A program made the position numbers and the translations under genes. A stretch of DNA of 64,000 nt from positions 1 through 64,000 of the forward strand of contig JAEYWX010000005.1 of the NCBI GenBank assembly GCA_023428755.1. Reading direction: 5' to 3'. Below are positions 1-8,241 of the stretch, one piece after another. The stretch comes from Bacteroidota bacterium. Its GTDB lineage: Bacteria; Bacteroidota; Bacteroidia; Chitinophagales; Chitinophagaceae. Within the stretch, counting starts at the first letter, position 1. The number at the start of each line of letters is the position of its first letter. The notes under the pieces were generated by a model, which had not been told where the DNA came from, searched no databases, and saw only the letters and a list, made by a program, of their open reading frames with translations.

Positions 1-297
1 AAAGTCCTGCAAGGTTCATGCTTGTAGTTTTGTTTGTATAGCTAAACGCAAATTGCATAAGTGAAATTAACCTGTCAGCTCGGAAAGTTCTAGTTTACCG
101 TCATCCGTCGACAAGCTCAGGACGACGTAGGAAGCAATCTCCCCTTTCGAAGAAGAATACTTGATCAGCAGATTGCTTCGTGCCTCGCAAAGACGCTTCG
201 GCTGGGGCTATACGTCGTAAAAGTACTGCAAGGTTCATGCTTATAGTTTTGTTTGTATAGCTAAAAACAAACTGCATAAGTGAAATTAACCTGTCAG
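1..297. repeat. 78-bp direct repeat flanking a REP-like unit
   Basis: Positions 1-78 and 220-297 are near-identical direct copies (about five mismatches in 78). The first copy may extend past the window edge. Between them, about 100-215, lies an intergenic unit with the arms GACGTAGGAAGCAATCT and AGATTGCTTCGTGCCTC, which can fold back on itself. A related unit is found at 39064-39152. There is no coding sequence here. The second repeat ends about 20 bases from the 3' end of ackA. Confidence 0.8.
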
Positions 298-316
298 GTT
301 TAATTGCGATTCCATA

Positions 317-1528
317 CTATGCTTTCTTCACCAATTCCACTACCTCTTTTGCTATCTGCCATTCTTCGTCGGTAGGCACGATCAATATTTTTACGTTGCT
401 TGCGGCTGTTTGTATTTCAACCGGTACAGTGGGATGATTCTTTTTATCGTTCAGTTCTTCATCCAGCTCAATGCCTAACCCGTTCAGATTTTTACAGGCA
501 TAGCTGCGTGTGAGTACAGAGTTTTCGCCCAGTCCGGCCGTAAAGATCAATGCATCCACACCATTCAATGCAGCCATGTATGCGCCAATGTATTTGCGGA
601 TGCGGTAGCCATAGAGTTCAAAGGTGAGTTTGGCATTACTGTCACCTGCATGATACTTTGCCGCTACATCACGTGCATCACTGCTGCCCGACAAGCCCAG
701 CATGCCACTTTCTTTGTACAGGATATTTTTTACCTGGCTCAGCGGCATGTTCATTTCTTCCACCATGTGAAAAATAACGGAGGGATCAATATCGCCGCTG
801 CGTGTACCCATCACTAATCCGCATAATGGACCAAAGCCAAGACTGGTATCAATGCTATTCCCATTTTCATCTATTGCCGTGATGCTGCTGCCATTGCCGA
901 GATGTATGGTTATGGCTTTCAGTTTTTCATTCTGTAAAAACTTTTTCGCTTCGTTGTACACATACTTGTGACTGGTACCATGAAAACCGTACACCCGTAT
1001 TTTATCTTCGGTATAAAACTTTTCAGGGATAGCATAGCGGAATGCATGTTCAGGTAATGTTTGATGAAAAGCTGTATCGAACACTGCCACCTGCACAGCA
1101 TTCGGAAAAAACTTTTCGGCTGCTTCCACTCCAATTAAATTGGCAGGGTTGTGCAAAGGTGCCAATGGAATCAACGCACGGATGGTATCTTTCACTTCGG
1201 GTGTGATCACCTGTGTATCTGAAAATTTTTCACCGCCATGTACAATGCGATGCCCAACCGCTTTAATAGCTTCAGGCGATGCGATCACTGCATTTTCTTT
1301 GTCGGTAAGCAGTTGTGTAATCAGCTCAAATGCCACGTTATGATCGGGCAGATCCTGTTCAACAATTTTTTCACCTGTAATGCCATCCTTGGTGAACTGA
1401 TGTTTCACTCTGCTGCCTGCAATACCAATGCGTTCTGCAAGTCCTTTCGCTAAAACGGTTTTATCGTCTGTTTCTATCAGCTGGTATTTCATAGATGAAC
1501 TACCGGCATTGATCACTAATATCTCCAT
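317..1528 (-). CDS. ackA: acetate kinase
   Basis: Cytoplasmic acetate kinase (403 aa, usual length about 400) that converts acetyl phosphate and ADP to acetate and ATP. Visible motifs are the N-terminal NAGSSS phosphate loop (residues 7-12), HIVHGGE-type sequence near 93-100, GFHGTSH at 181-187, GNGSS at 211-215 and GTRSGDID at 241-248, all typical of the ASKHA acetokinase family. It lies 3 bases downstream of pta and is surely co-transcribed with it. The start MEILVINAGSSS matches the family start. No defects are seen. Confidence 0.97.
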   Translation of the reverse strand: MEILVINAGSSSMKYQLIETDDKTVLAKGLAERIGIAGSRVKHQFTKDGITGEKIVEQDLPDHNVAFELITQLLTDKENAVIASPEAIKAVGHRIVHGGEKFSDTQVITPEVKDTIRALIPLAPLHNPANLIGVEAAEKFFPNAVQVAVFDTAFHQTLPEHAFRYAIPEKFYTEDKIRVYGFHGTSHKYVYNEAKKFLQNEKLKAITIHLGNGSSITAIDENGNSIDTSLGFGPLCGLVMGTRSGDIDPSVIFHMVEEMNMPLSQVKNILYKESGMLGLSGSSDARDVAAKYHAGDSNAKLTFELYGYRIRKYIGAYMAALNGVDALIFTAGLGENSVLTRSYACKNLNGLGIELDEELNDKKNHPTVPVEIQTAASNVKILIVPTDEEWQIAKEVVELVKKA

Positions 1529-1531
1529 AGC

Positions 1532-3619
1532 TTATTTGTTCGTTGATTGAATAGCTGTAATCACAACGGTGTTGTATATATCATCGATGGTTGCACCACG
1601 GCTTAAGTCGTTGATGGGTTTGTTCAAACCTTGTAACATCGGTCCAACAGCTAATGCACCTGTTTCACGTTGCACGGCTTTGTAGGTATTGTTACCGGTA
1701 TTAAGATCGGGGAAGATGAGCACATTGGCTTGTCCTGCAACTTCCGAGCCCGGCATTTTACTGCGGCCCACAACAGGATCAACAGCTGCATCGTATTGAA
1801 TAGGGCCTTCCACCAAAATATCGGGTCGGCGTTCTTTTACAATGGTTGTTGCCGAACGCACTTTCTCTACTTCTTCACCTGTACCCGATGTGCCGGAAGA
1901 ATAGGAGAGCATCGCTACTCTTGGTGTATCAATGCCAAATGTTTTGGCTGAGTCGGCAGATGAGATAGCGATCTCTGCGAGTTGTTCTGCAGTAGGATTA
2001 GGCACAATGGCACAATCGCCGTACAACACAACCCGGTCGGGCAAGAGCATAAAGAACACAGACGATACTGTATTGAAACCTTGTCTTGTTTTCACAAACT
2101 GCAGCGCCGGTTTAATGGTATGTGCGGTAGTGTGTGCCGCACCCGATACCATACCATCAGCATCGCCTTTGTACACCATCATTGTTCCGTAGTAACTTGA
2201 GTCGGTCATCAAGTCGGCAGCCGAAGCCAGTTCCATGCCTTTTGATTTTCGGAGTTCATACAGTGTTGTATAATAGTCTTCATACTTTTCACTGTTCAGC
2301 GGATCAACGATATGAATGCGTTCATCATCCCAATACAATCCGAGATCATTTACTTTCTGTTTCACTTCCTCCGGTTTGCCCAATACGGTGAGGTAACCGA
2401 TTTTATCTTTTGCCAAACGTGATGCTGCTTTTAAAATACGTTCATCTTCACTTTCGGGTAATACAATATGTGTTTGTGCTTTTTTTGCCTTCGCCACTAA
2501 ATTGTGCTGGAACATGATAGGGGTGATGGCTTCTGATTTTACCGAGTTGATCTTTTCATTCAATGCATCGGTACCAACCGACGATTCGAAAATATCAATC
2601 GCCAATCTTATTTTGTATTCATTGCCTGCATAGATCTTGGGTTGTATGTTGGCAATGCGTGATGCTGTTTCAAAGGTGCCGGTGCTTACTGCTATTACAG
2701 GCAGTGTTGTTTGTGTACCATCCATCAGATTCACCACCGAACGCTCGGGCAGAAAACCACCTGTTAACACAAGACCTGCTACACGTGGATAGTTGGGCGA
2801 CATGTTCGCTAGCATGGTACCAATTACAAGATCTGATCTGTCGCCGGGCATCACTGCTACACAGTCGGGAGAAATTCTGTTGAGATAGTTCGCCAACTGC
2901 ATACCACCAATAATGGAGTTGCGTGCTACTGTATCCAGCTTGTCGCCGCCAAACAATACATGTGCTTTTAATTCATCTGCAATTTCTTTCATTGTAGGGT
3001 GACTCAATTCTTCGCTGTTCGGTATGATGGCTACAATTAATTCTTTCGGCAATCTTGCTTTCAGTGCTGTTTCGGCAGCGCTTATATCTTTCGTACAACG
3101 GCTTACAAACACACCAATGATCTTGATGTTTTTGGCAAGAAACGAATACAGTTGTAACTGCACATGTTCTACCAGTTCGTCAACTGAATCAAAATTATCT
3201 TTGATCACCAGCAGTGCCGGCATACCCAGCGATGTGGCGAGTGAGGCATTAAAGTCTACTTCAAATACGGACGTCTCTTCATTAAAGTCGCTGCCTTCCA
3301 CCAGCACAAAATCAAATTTCTCTTCCAGCTTTTTGTATTTTTCAATGATCTCATCATACACATAGTTGATGCGGCCCTGGTTGCGGAGCTCATTCAATTC
3401 ACTTCTCGAAAAAGCATAAGCCTCTTCGTATTCCATCGGAATTTTAAAGTGTGAAAGAACTGCATCAATATGATTATCTTTTTCTTCCTTGTCTTCAATT
3501 ACGGGTTTGAAAAAGGCCACCCGTGGTGTGGTGCGTTGCAGCATTTGCATCAACCCCAGGCTGATGATGGATTTGCCGCTTTGGTTGGAAGGTGTGATGA
3601 TGTAAACCGATCGATTCAT
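1532..3619 (-). CDS. pta: phosphate acetyltransferase, long three-domain form
   Basis: Pta (695 aa) interconverts acetyl-CoA and acetyl phosphate. It is the long form, as in E. coli. The N-terminal P-loop/BioD-like domain (about 1-210) begins YIITPSNQSGKS, followed by a DRTGG-type middle domain (about 215-330) and the catalytic PTA_PTB domain (about 375-695, with VLPESEDERILKAA and SGAAHTTAHT). I chose the internal ATG at 3619 (MNRSVYIITP) because the eight residues upstream do not look conserved and the P-loop should lie near the N-terminus. It forms an operon with ackA. Confidence 0.96.
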   Translation of the reverse strand: MNRSVYIITPSNQSGKSIISLGLMQMLQRTTPRVAFFKPVIEDKEEKDNHIDAVLSHFKIPMEYEEAYAFSRSELNELRNQGRINYVYDEIIEKYKKLEEKFDFVLVEGSDFNEETSVFEVDFNASLATSLGMPALLVIKDNFDSVDELVEHVQLQLYSFLAKNIKIIGVFVSRCTKDISAAETALKARLPKELIVAIIPNSEELSHPTMKEIADELKAHVLFGGDKLDTVARNSIIGGMQLANYLNRISPDCVAVMPGDRSDLVIGTMLANMSPNYPRVAGLVLTGGFLPERSVVNLMDGTQTTLPVIAVSTGTFETASRIANIQPKIYAGNEYKIRLAIDIFESSVGTDALNEKINSVKSEAITPIMFQHNLVAKAKKAQTHIVLPESEDERILKAASRLAKDKIGYLTVLGKPEEVKQKVNDLGLYWDDERIHIVDPLNSEKYEDYYTTLYELRKSKGMELASAADLMTDSSYYGTMMVYKGDADGMVSGAAHTTAHTIKPALQFVKTRQGFNTVSSVFFMLLPDRVVLYGDCAIVPNPTAEQLAEIAISSADSAKTFGIDTPRVAMLSYSSGTSGTGEEVEKVRSATTIVKERRPDILVEGPIQYDAAVDPVVGRSKMPGSEVAGQANVLIFPDLNTGNNTYKAVQRETGALAVGPMLQGLNKPINDLSRGATIDDIYNTVVITAIQSTNK

Positions 3620-3683
3620 GATGTAAAAATTAGTTGAATACAATTAATAAATTGCCTTTTTCAGACAGATTTATTTGATGTTG

Positions 3684-3691
3684 CAAATTTA
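3684..3691 (-). promoter_or_regulatory. candidate -7 box for pta-ackA
   Basis: Read on the minus strand this is TAAATTTG, a match to the Bacteroidota TAnnTTTG box, 64 bases upstream of the pta start. I see no convincing TTG at the -33 position, so the call rests on the -7 box only. Confidence 0.35.
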
Positions 3692-3835
3692 TTGCAACCC
3701 GCCAGGCCATAAAATGGGATACACTCTTTGAAAAACTGATTATTATCATGCTTCATACGGTTGCAAAATAGTAAACAGGCCTTTGATGGAATCATTTTCA
3801 CGGGGGCTACGTTTGCTAACTGTTGTTCATAAAAA

Positions 3836-3862
3836 TAGCCGGACCATGTGATCGTCCGGCTA
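3836..3862 (-). terminator. intrinsic terminator of the M28 peptidase gene
   Basis: The inverted repeat TAGCCGGAC / GTCCGGCTA (9 bp, 9-nt loop) is followed on the minus strand by a T-rich run (TATTTTTATG). It lies 24 bases past the stop of the peptidase gene at 3886. Confidence 0.75.
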
Positions 3863-3885
3863 CTGAGCTCTTACTAAATGCTTTC

Positions 3886-5517
3886 TTATTGCTGCACTGT
3901 ACCAAACAGATCACCTGCATTCCACTTGGGCCGCTCGGCTGTTTGTGCAATGGAATAACTGATCAGGAAATTCAACTGCACGTAGGTTTTCGCTGCCGTA
4001 AAGTTGAAGATGCCATCCAATCCATCAGCACTCTGGTGATAGTATTTCGCCCGCCATTGTTTCACAAATGCATCAAGATCAAAACCGGGGATGTTTGTTT
4101 TGTTGCCATACTTGATATGCAGTGCAGGAATACCATTCATAACAAAGCTGTATTGATCGCTGCGTACAAAACGGTTTTGTTCCGGCTCAGGATCTTTTTC
4201 TACATCCAGTTTTAAATAGGATGCAGCAAATTTCACATTGTTCATGATGCTGCTGTGTTCGGCACCCAATGGTACAACTGAAAGCAGAGGAGCAATTACT
4301 GTTGGCATGTCTGTATTTACATCGGCCACAATCGAAGCTTTGGGTACTGTAGGATTCGCAGCGAAATACGAAGAGCCCACCAATCCCATTTCTTCTGCTG
4401 TTACCATTACGATCAGCACAGAGCGTTTTGGTTTTGCTCCGGATGTTTTATATACACGTGCAATTTCCAGAAGCGATGCCACACCCGATGCATTGTCGTG
4501 TGCCCCATTGTAAATAGAATCACCATTCACGGCACGGCCAATACCCACATGATCGAGATGCGCCGAGTGTACCACGTATTCGTTCTTCAATGTTTTATCA
4601 GAGCCGGGAATCAATCCCACCACATTGTAACTTTCAAAATCGGTATGCGTTGTGTTGTACGAAGCAGTAATGCTGTACGGCAATACAAACGATGATGCTG
4701 TTCCTTTTTTTATATCGGCGAGCACCTGGTCCACATTTTTACCCGAATGCATAAACAAACGGTTGAGTAAAGATTTTGTTCCGTTGAGCACAATGTTGAG
4801 ATTGCCGGTAAAGCCACGGCCGTAGGCTGCTGTTTTCGCAAGGTTCAATGCAACGTTTGTTTGAATCACCGGGTTAACGTTTCCTGTTGGTCTTGTTGAA
4901 GGATTAATTAATACAACACCTGCTGCACCTTTTTGAAAAGCAGTTGTTGTTTTGTTTCCGGCATTGGAGAAATGTGCGGTTAATGTAGAGATTAAACCAT
5001 CGGGTGCACCTGCAATCAACACCACAATTTTTCCTTTTACGTCGATGCCTGCATAGTCAGAATATTGTCCGGGAATTTCTACACCGTAACCTGCAAATAC
5101 GAGTTGACCGCTTGCTGCTGCTACTGTTTGTAAGGGATGCGGTACGGCAGTAAAGTCAGCTGCAAAATCCAATGAATCGGTATTGCCCTGCTGATCCTTC
5201 AGTACAGCAACCGCCGATTTATTGTTGAGCAACGAACGACGCAGAATTAATTTCTGTGTATAACCACCATTGTCGCCACCGGGTGCCACGCCCATTTTTT
5301 TATATTGATCAACCACATAATCAACCGCCAGCTGATAACCCTCGGTGCCGGGTAAGCGGCCTTTTAATTTATCATCGGCCAAATAAGCAATATGTGAACG
5401 GATCGTGTTGGTGTCGATCCGGTTCATGGCCTGTTGAATCTTTTTTGAAACAGTTACCTGTTGTGCAGAGCCGTGCAAGGCTGCAAACGTTAATAGAATA
5501 ATCGCATACTTTTTCAT
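3886..5517 (-). CDS. exported M28-family zinc aminopeptidase with PA domain
   Basis: Predicted exported di-zinc peptidase (543 aa). The signal peptide is MKKYAIILLTFAALHGSAQQ. A protease-associated (PA) domain lies around residues 120-250 (YAGIDVKGKIVVLIAG). The M28 catalytic domain shows the usual metal ligands in order: HLDHVG (His, Asp), GAHDNASGVA (Asp), VTAEEMGLVGS (catalytic and ligand Glu), DVNTDMP (Asp) and a final His in YYHQSADG. It probably releases N-terminal amino acids from peptides in the periplasm or outside. It is a single gene with its own terminator. Substrate preference cannot be read from sequence. Confidence 0.92.
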   Translation of the reverse strand: MKKYAIILLTFAALHGSAQQVTVSKKIQQAMNRIDTNTIRSHIAYLADDKLKGRLPGTEGYQLAVDYVVDQYKKMGVAPGGDNGGYTQKLILRRSLLNNKSAVAVLKDQQGNTDSLDFAADFTAVPHPLQTVAAASGQLVFAGYGVEIPGQYSDYAGIDVKGKIVVLIAGAPDGLISTLTAHFSNAGNKTTTAFQKGAAGVVLINPSTRPTGNVNPVIQTNVALNLAKTAAYGRGFTGNLNIVLNGTKSLLNRLFMHSGKNVDQVLADIKKGTASSFVLPYSITASYNTTHTDFESYNVVGLIPGSDKTLKNEYVVHSAHLDHVGIGRAVNGDSIYNGAHDNASGVASLLEIARVYKTSGAKPKRSVLIVMVTAEEMGLVGSSYFAANPTVPKASIVADVNTDMPTVIAPLLSVVPLGAEHSSIMNNVKFAASYLKLDVEKDPEPEQNRFVRSDQYSFVMNGIPALHIKYGNKTNIPGFDLDAFVKQWRAKYYHQSADGLDGIFNFTAAKTYVQLNFLISYSIAQTAERPKWNAGDLFGTVQQ

Positions 5518-5571
5518 AGGGGGAAGATAGTAAAATTAAAACTTTGTACAGAACGGGTTCTGGCATTCAGA

Positions 5572-6828
5572 TTAAGTAAATTGTCCAAAGGCGTTACTCA
5601 TCAGTTCCTGTTCCTTTTTTGATATGCCGATTGTCTTGGCTATGGTTAACCAGTTTTTTATTCCGTTGTTTACCTCTTTGATAATCTTGTTCATTTCTTT
5701 TTCTGATAAATGAAAATATTCGCCAACGCTTCTTGCTAAATCGATGTCCAACTCATTATTACTGCTGTCAATATTTAAAGCAAGACCGGTTTTATCAATA
5801 GAAGGGTTTAGGTCGTATGCCGGAGAAAGAATCCAACCTTTTGCTGTTAAAATAAATCCATGATTGCGGAGATGATCATCTGTGTTAGAAATGCTGATAT
5901 TGAAAACGATCCTACGCCATAATTGTGCTAGATCTTTTCTGTTTTGTGCACCGTTGTATTGAATAAACTCAGCAATATCGAGATAACTGGCAGCATTGTC
6001 CCGAACGCTATCTTCAGTATTGCCTGTCATGGTCATGGCTGAAGCGAAATGTATACGTTCCTGCTTGAACCTGTCAAACCTTTTTGTGAAAAAAGTATAT
6101 TGTTTGCCAGCGATCTTTTCTATTCTGCACTCACTCATTTCAATGCCGCATTTAACGGCAAGTTTGTAAGCAAGGAATTCCCAGGCAGCTTTATCAATGC
6201 TGTCGTTTTTTGAAGGGAATTTGGCGATCCATAAATTTCCTTTACTGTCAAGTACGTTTGCTTTTGGTCTTGCTCCGCCGAGTGAGGAGCCGGGAGCCAT
6301 TAAGATCGCTAACCATTTCTTTATGGAAGCGGAAGTTTTGTCCGACTCGATCATTGCAGCAGCTTGCTGCAACTCACCCAAGCTGCTCCAAGGTGGAGTA
6401 GGCGTTTTGTTGTTGTTATCAAGAAAGGGCCCATCCTCTTCCAGTTTAAAACGTAAGGCACCCATTCTTGTTTCATCATAAACGCCGAGAAGAAAATCAA
6501 TATCGTATAAAACAGGAGCTGTCTTTCCGGCTTCTTTTGCCTCGATGGCTGCACGGCGTTTCATCAAGGTGCGCCCCCATGTGTCGGGCATAGAATCCAG
6601 AAAAACACCAAAGTTTTCTTTACCTGTTGGATACTGCGGACCAGAATACCAGGCAATATCAGGATCGAGTAAGCGTTGCTCTTTTGATTGCAGCCATTGC
6701 CGGTCGTATTCAAAACCAAAAGCTTTCTTTCCTTTGGCCTGTTGTGCGCTTAGTATGCCGATCCGCTTGGGCTGTGGCATACCTTTCCAATGGGCGAATA
6801 CAATAATATCTTTCTTTGCCGTTGCCAT
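5572..6828 (-). CDS. hipA: HipA-family serine/threonine kinase toxin
   Basis: HipA-like kinase, 418 aa (E. coli HipA is 440). Visible kinase features are a glycine-rich loop GSSLGGARPKA (180-190, containing the serines equivalent to the autophosphorylated Ser of HipA), an ATP-binding lysine in IAKFP (201-205), FTKRFDR (247-253), the catalytic loop NTDDHLRNHG (315-324) and the metal-binding SPAYDLNP (335-342). All key residues look intact. Characterised relatives phosphorylate aminoacyl-tRNA synthetases and arrest growth; the target here is unknown. It starts 3 bases after the HTH gene, the classic hipBA order. A retron RT lies upstream on the same strand. Confidence 0.93.
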   Translation of the reverse strand: MATAKKDIIVFAHWKGMPQPKRIGILSAQQAKGKKAFGFEYDRQWLQSKEQRLLDPDIAWYSGPQYPTGKENFGVFLDSMPDTWGRTLMKRRAAIEAKEAGKTAPVLYDIDFLLGVYDETRMGALRFKLEEDGPFLDNNNKTPTPPWSSLGELQQAAAMIESDKTSASIKKWLAILMAPGSSLGGARPKANVLDSKGNLWIAKFPSKNDSIDKAAWEFLAYKLAVKCGIEMSECRIEKIAGKQYTFFTKRFDRFKQERIHFASAMTMTGNTEDSVRDNAASYLDIAEFIQYNGAQNRKDLAQLWRRIVFNISISNTDDHLRNHGFILTAKGWILSPAYDLNPSIDKTGLALNIDSSNNELDIDLARSVGEYFHLSEKEMNKIIKEVNNGIKNWLTIAKTIGISKKEQELMSNAFGQFT

Positions 6829-6831
6829 TTG

Positions 6832-7125
6832 TTATTTGCCGGATAGTTGAAGGTCCTGTAATCTACGGCCATATGCATCGTCTGCAGCAAGTTTCAGAAA
6901 ATCATCCTGCAGGCCCAGTACACGTAAGGTATTAAAGTAGGCTGCCATTGAAACACTACCATTCCCTTTTTCTATCTGGTACAATGTACTCCGATCGATA
7001 CCGGCCCTTTCCGATACCTGGATCGTTGTAAGGTTTCTGCGTTTCCTTGCCAGCTTAATATTTTCACCAACCTGCTCCATAATCAGCTGCTGTTTTGGAA
7101 GCAATGAAATTGTTTTTCGTTTCAT
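6832..7125 (-). CDS. HipB-like XRE-family antitoxin/repressor
   Basis: Small DNA-binding protein (97 aa) with an XRE helix-turn-helix around residues 20-60 (IKLARKRRNLTTIQVSERAG then DRSTLYQIEKG). It pairs with the adjacent HipA kinase as its presumed antitoxin and autorepressor. I use the ATG at 7125 (MKRKTISLLP) rather than an upstream ATG at 7176. The upstream start would place coding sequence over a good promoter (7143-7173), and its extra 17 residues are unlike HipB. An inverted repeat touches the start codon and is the likely operator. Confidence 0.9.
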   Translation of the reverse strand: MKRKTISLLPKQQLIMEQVGENIKLARKRRNLTTIQVSERAGIDRSTLYQIEKGNGSVSMAAYFNTLRVLGLQDDFLKLAADDAYGRRLQDLQLSGK

Positions 7126-7145
7126 TTGTTGGTTATTTTCAACAA
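7126..7145 (-). promoter_or_regulatory. likely HipB operator
   Basis: Perfect inverted repeat TTGTTG-8 nt-CAACAA immediately upstream of the hipB ATG, overlapping the end of the -7 box. A repressor bound here would block transcription start, fitting the autoregulation known for HipB. Confidence 0.55.
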
Positions 7146-7173
7146 AAGTAGCTAAAATGTGGAAAATATACAA
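7143..7173 (-). promoter_or_regulatory. hipBA promoter
   Basis: On the minus strand: TTG (7173-7171), a 20-nt spacer, then TACTTTTG (7150-7143), matching the Bacteroidota -33/-7 pattern TTG-N19-21-TAnnTTTG. It lies in the gap between the RT stop and hipB, so hipBA can be transcribed separately from the retron. Confidence 0.6.
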
Positions 7174-7194
7174 CATTTCAAACTATGCATTTAA

Positions 7195-8013
7195 TCAGTT
7201 TGGAGTACTTATACGGTTGATTTTTGCGATGGAATTTACATAGGCTTTCAATTGCAGGTTAGATTGTGCCCGCATTTTCATTTCAGTTATCAGATGTAAT
7301 TGTGACTCCCGAACAATCAAACCGGTTATTTCGCAACAATCTTTACGGTAATGTATTTTCTTATTTGATGGGCAAAATCCATTTGACCGAATGATGTGTA
7401 ATATCTCAGGTGTTAATTTCTTGAAGCAGGTATTTGATGAAAAACTAAGGTCGTCGAGAAAGCAAGAGAATGTAATTTTATTCTCTTTTGCAAATCTGTT
7501 TAATTCTTTTGCTGTAGGAAGAAAAACAAGATTTGCAATTACAGGCGAACTGGGAGCCCCTTGAGGTAATGATTTTTTATATGTTGTAAGCTTCGTCAAT
7601 ATTCTTGCGACATCAGCCGAAAATCCATGTTGCCGAAACATATTAAACACATGATGATGGCTGATGTATGGAAAGAATTTGAAAAGATCGACAGTCAGAA
7701 AATAGGTTTGGGTGAGGTGTTGTTGTGCATTCATGATATGATTCGTTCCTCTGATTGAGCCAAACATATAGGGAGGAAATTGAGTGTTGTGAAGTAACTG
7801 GCTAATCCTTTTTTGTTTAGTTTTTAAACTGTAATGAGGAATAAGTAGATCACGGTATTTTATTTGTCCGTCGTCTTCACGTTGAAAGTCGCCGAATTTT
7901 TTCTTAGGGTTCAATCGTGGATAATACAGATACTCGACAGTCCTCAGCAGACCATCCAGTTCATCTTTTGTAAGATGCAAAAAGGAATATAATTGATGTA
8001 AGCTCCTAATCAT
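7195..8013 (-). CDS. retron-type reverse transcriptase
   Basis: Reverse transcriptase of 272 aa. Motifs in order: NAQQH at 95-99 (the retron NAxxH signature), VDLFKFF with the first catalytic Asp109, LPQGAPSSP at 149-157, the catalytic FLDD at 185-188 in place of the usual YADD, SNKKIH at 216-221, and ITGLIV at 229-234, matching the retron VTG motif. There is no maturase or endonuclease domain. It is shorter than typical retron RTs (about 310-330), with only about 40 residues after ITG where the RNA-binding thumb should be. It starts 12 bases after a 71-codon ORF. Retron RTs make msDNA from an adjacent RNA and serve in anti-phage defence. Confidence 0.88.
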   Translation of the reverse strand: MIRSLHQLYSFLHLTKDELDGLLRTVEYLYYPRLNPKKKFGDFQREDDGQIKYRDLLIPHYSLKTKQKRISQLLHNTQFPPYMFGSIRGTNHIMNAQQHLTQTYFLTVDLFKFFPYISHHHVFNMFRQHGFSADVARILTKLTTYKKSLPQGAPSSPVIANLVFLPTAKELNRFAKENKITFSCFLDDLSFSSNTCFKKLTPEILHIIRSNGFCPSNKKIHYRKDCCEITGLIVRESQLHLITEMKMRAQSNLQLKAYVNSIAKINRISTPN

Positions 8014-8025
8014 AAAAACCAGGGG

Positions 8026-8241
8026 TTAGAAGATTCGTTTCAGTATTGCTACAATCTGTCTTAGCAGAAATGAAGGGCGTAAACAGCGAAATCTGTTTAA
8101 CGGTATGGAGTCTTCTTTTCTGAATAAGAGATAGACTGTTTCATCTAAAACTGAATGTTCTTCTTCAGACAATTTGCAATGGAACTTTGACTGAATTTTC
8201 CTGATGCCTTTCCGCAGTTTTCTGCATTTTTTCTTTTTCAT
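8026..8241 (-). CDS. small basic protein of unknown function, retron-associated
   Basis: A 71-aa ORF, very rich in Lys and Arg at the N-terminus (MKKKKCRKLRKGIRKIQ), with a central acidic stretch and a hydrophobic, basic C-terminus (LLRQIVAILKRIF). I do not recognise it. It ends 12 bases before the RT start on the same strand, a spacing that suggests translational coupling, and it lies between the RT and the candidate structured RNA. It may be a nucleic-acid-binding accessory protein (inference from charge). It could also be part of an untranslated leader, since no clear ribosome site is seen. Confidence 0.5.
   Translation of the reverse strand: MKKKKCRKLRKGIRKIQSKFHCKLSEEEHSVLDETVYLLFRKEDSIPLNRFRCLRPSFLLRQIVAILKRIF

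Noticed and set aside
3823..4215. 130-codon plus-strand ORF
   Set aside because: It runs antisense to the M28 peptidase and covers its terminator.
7195..8013. Group II intron or DGR reverse transcriptase
   Set aside because: No maturase X domain, no endonuclease, no intron RNA ends and no template/variable repeat or Avd gene were seen, while NAxxH and ITG fit a retron RT.
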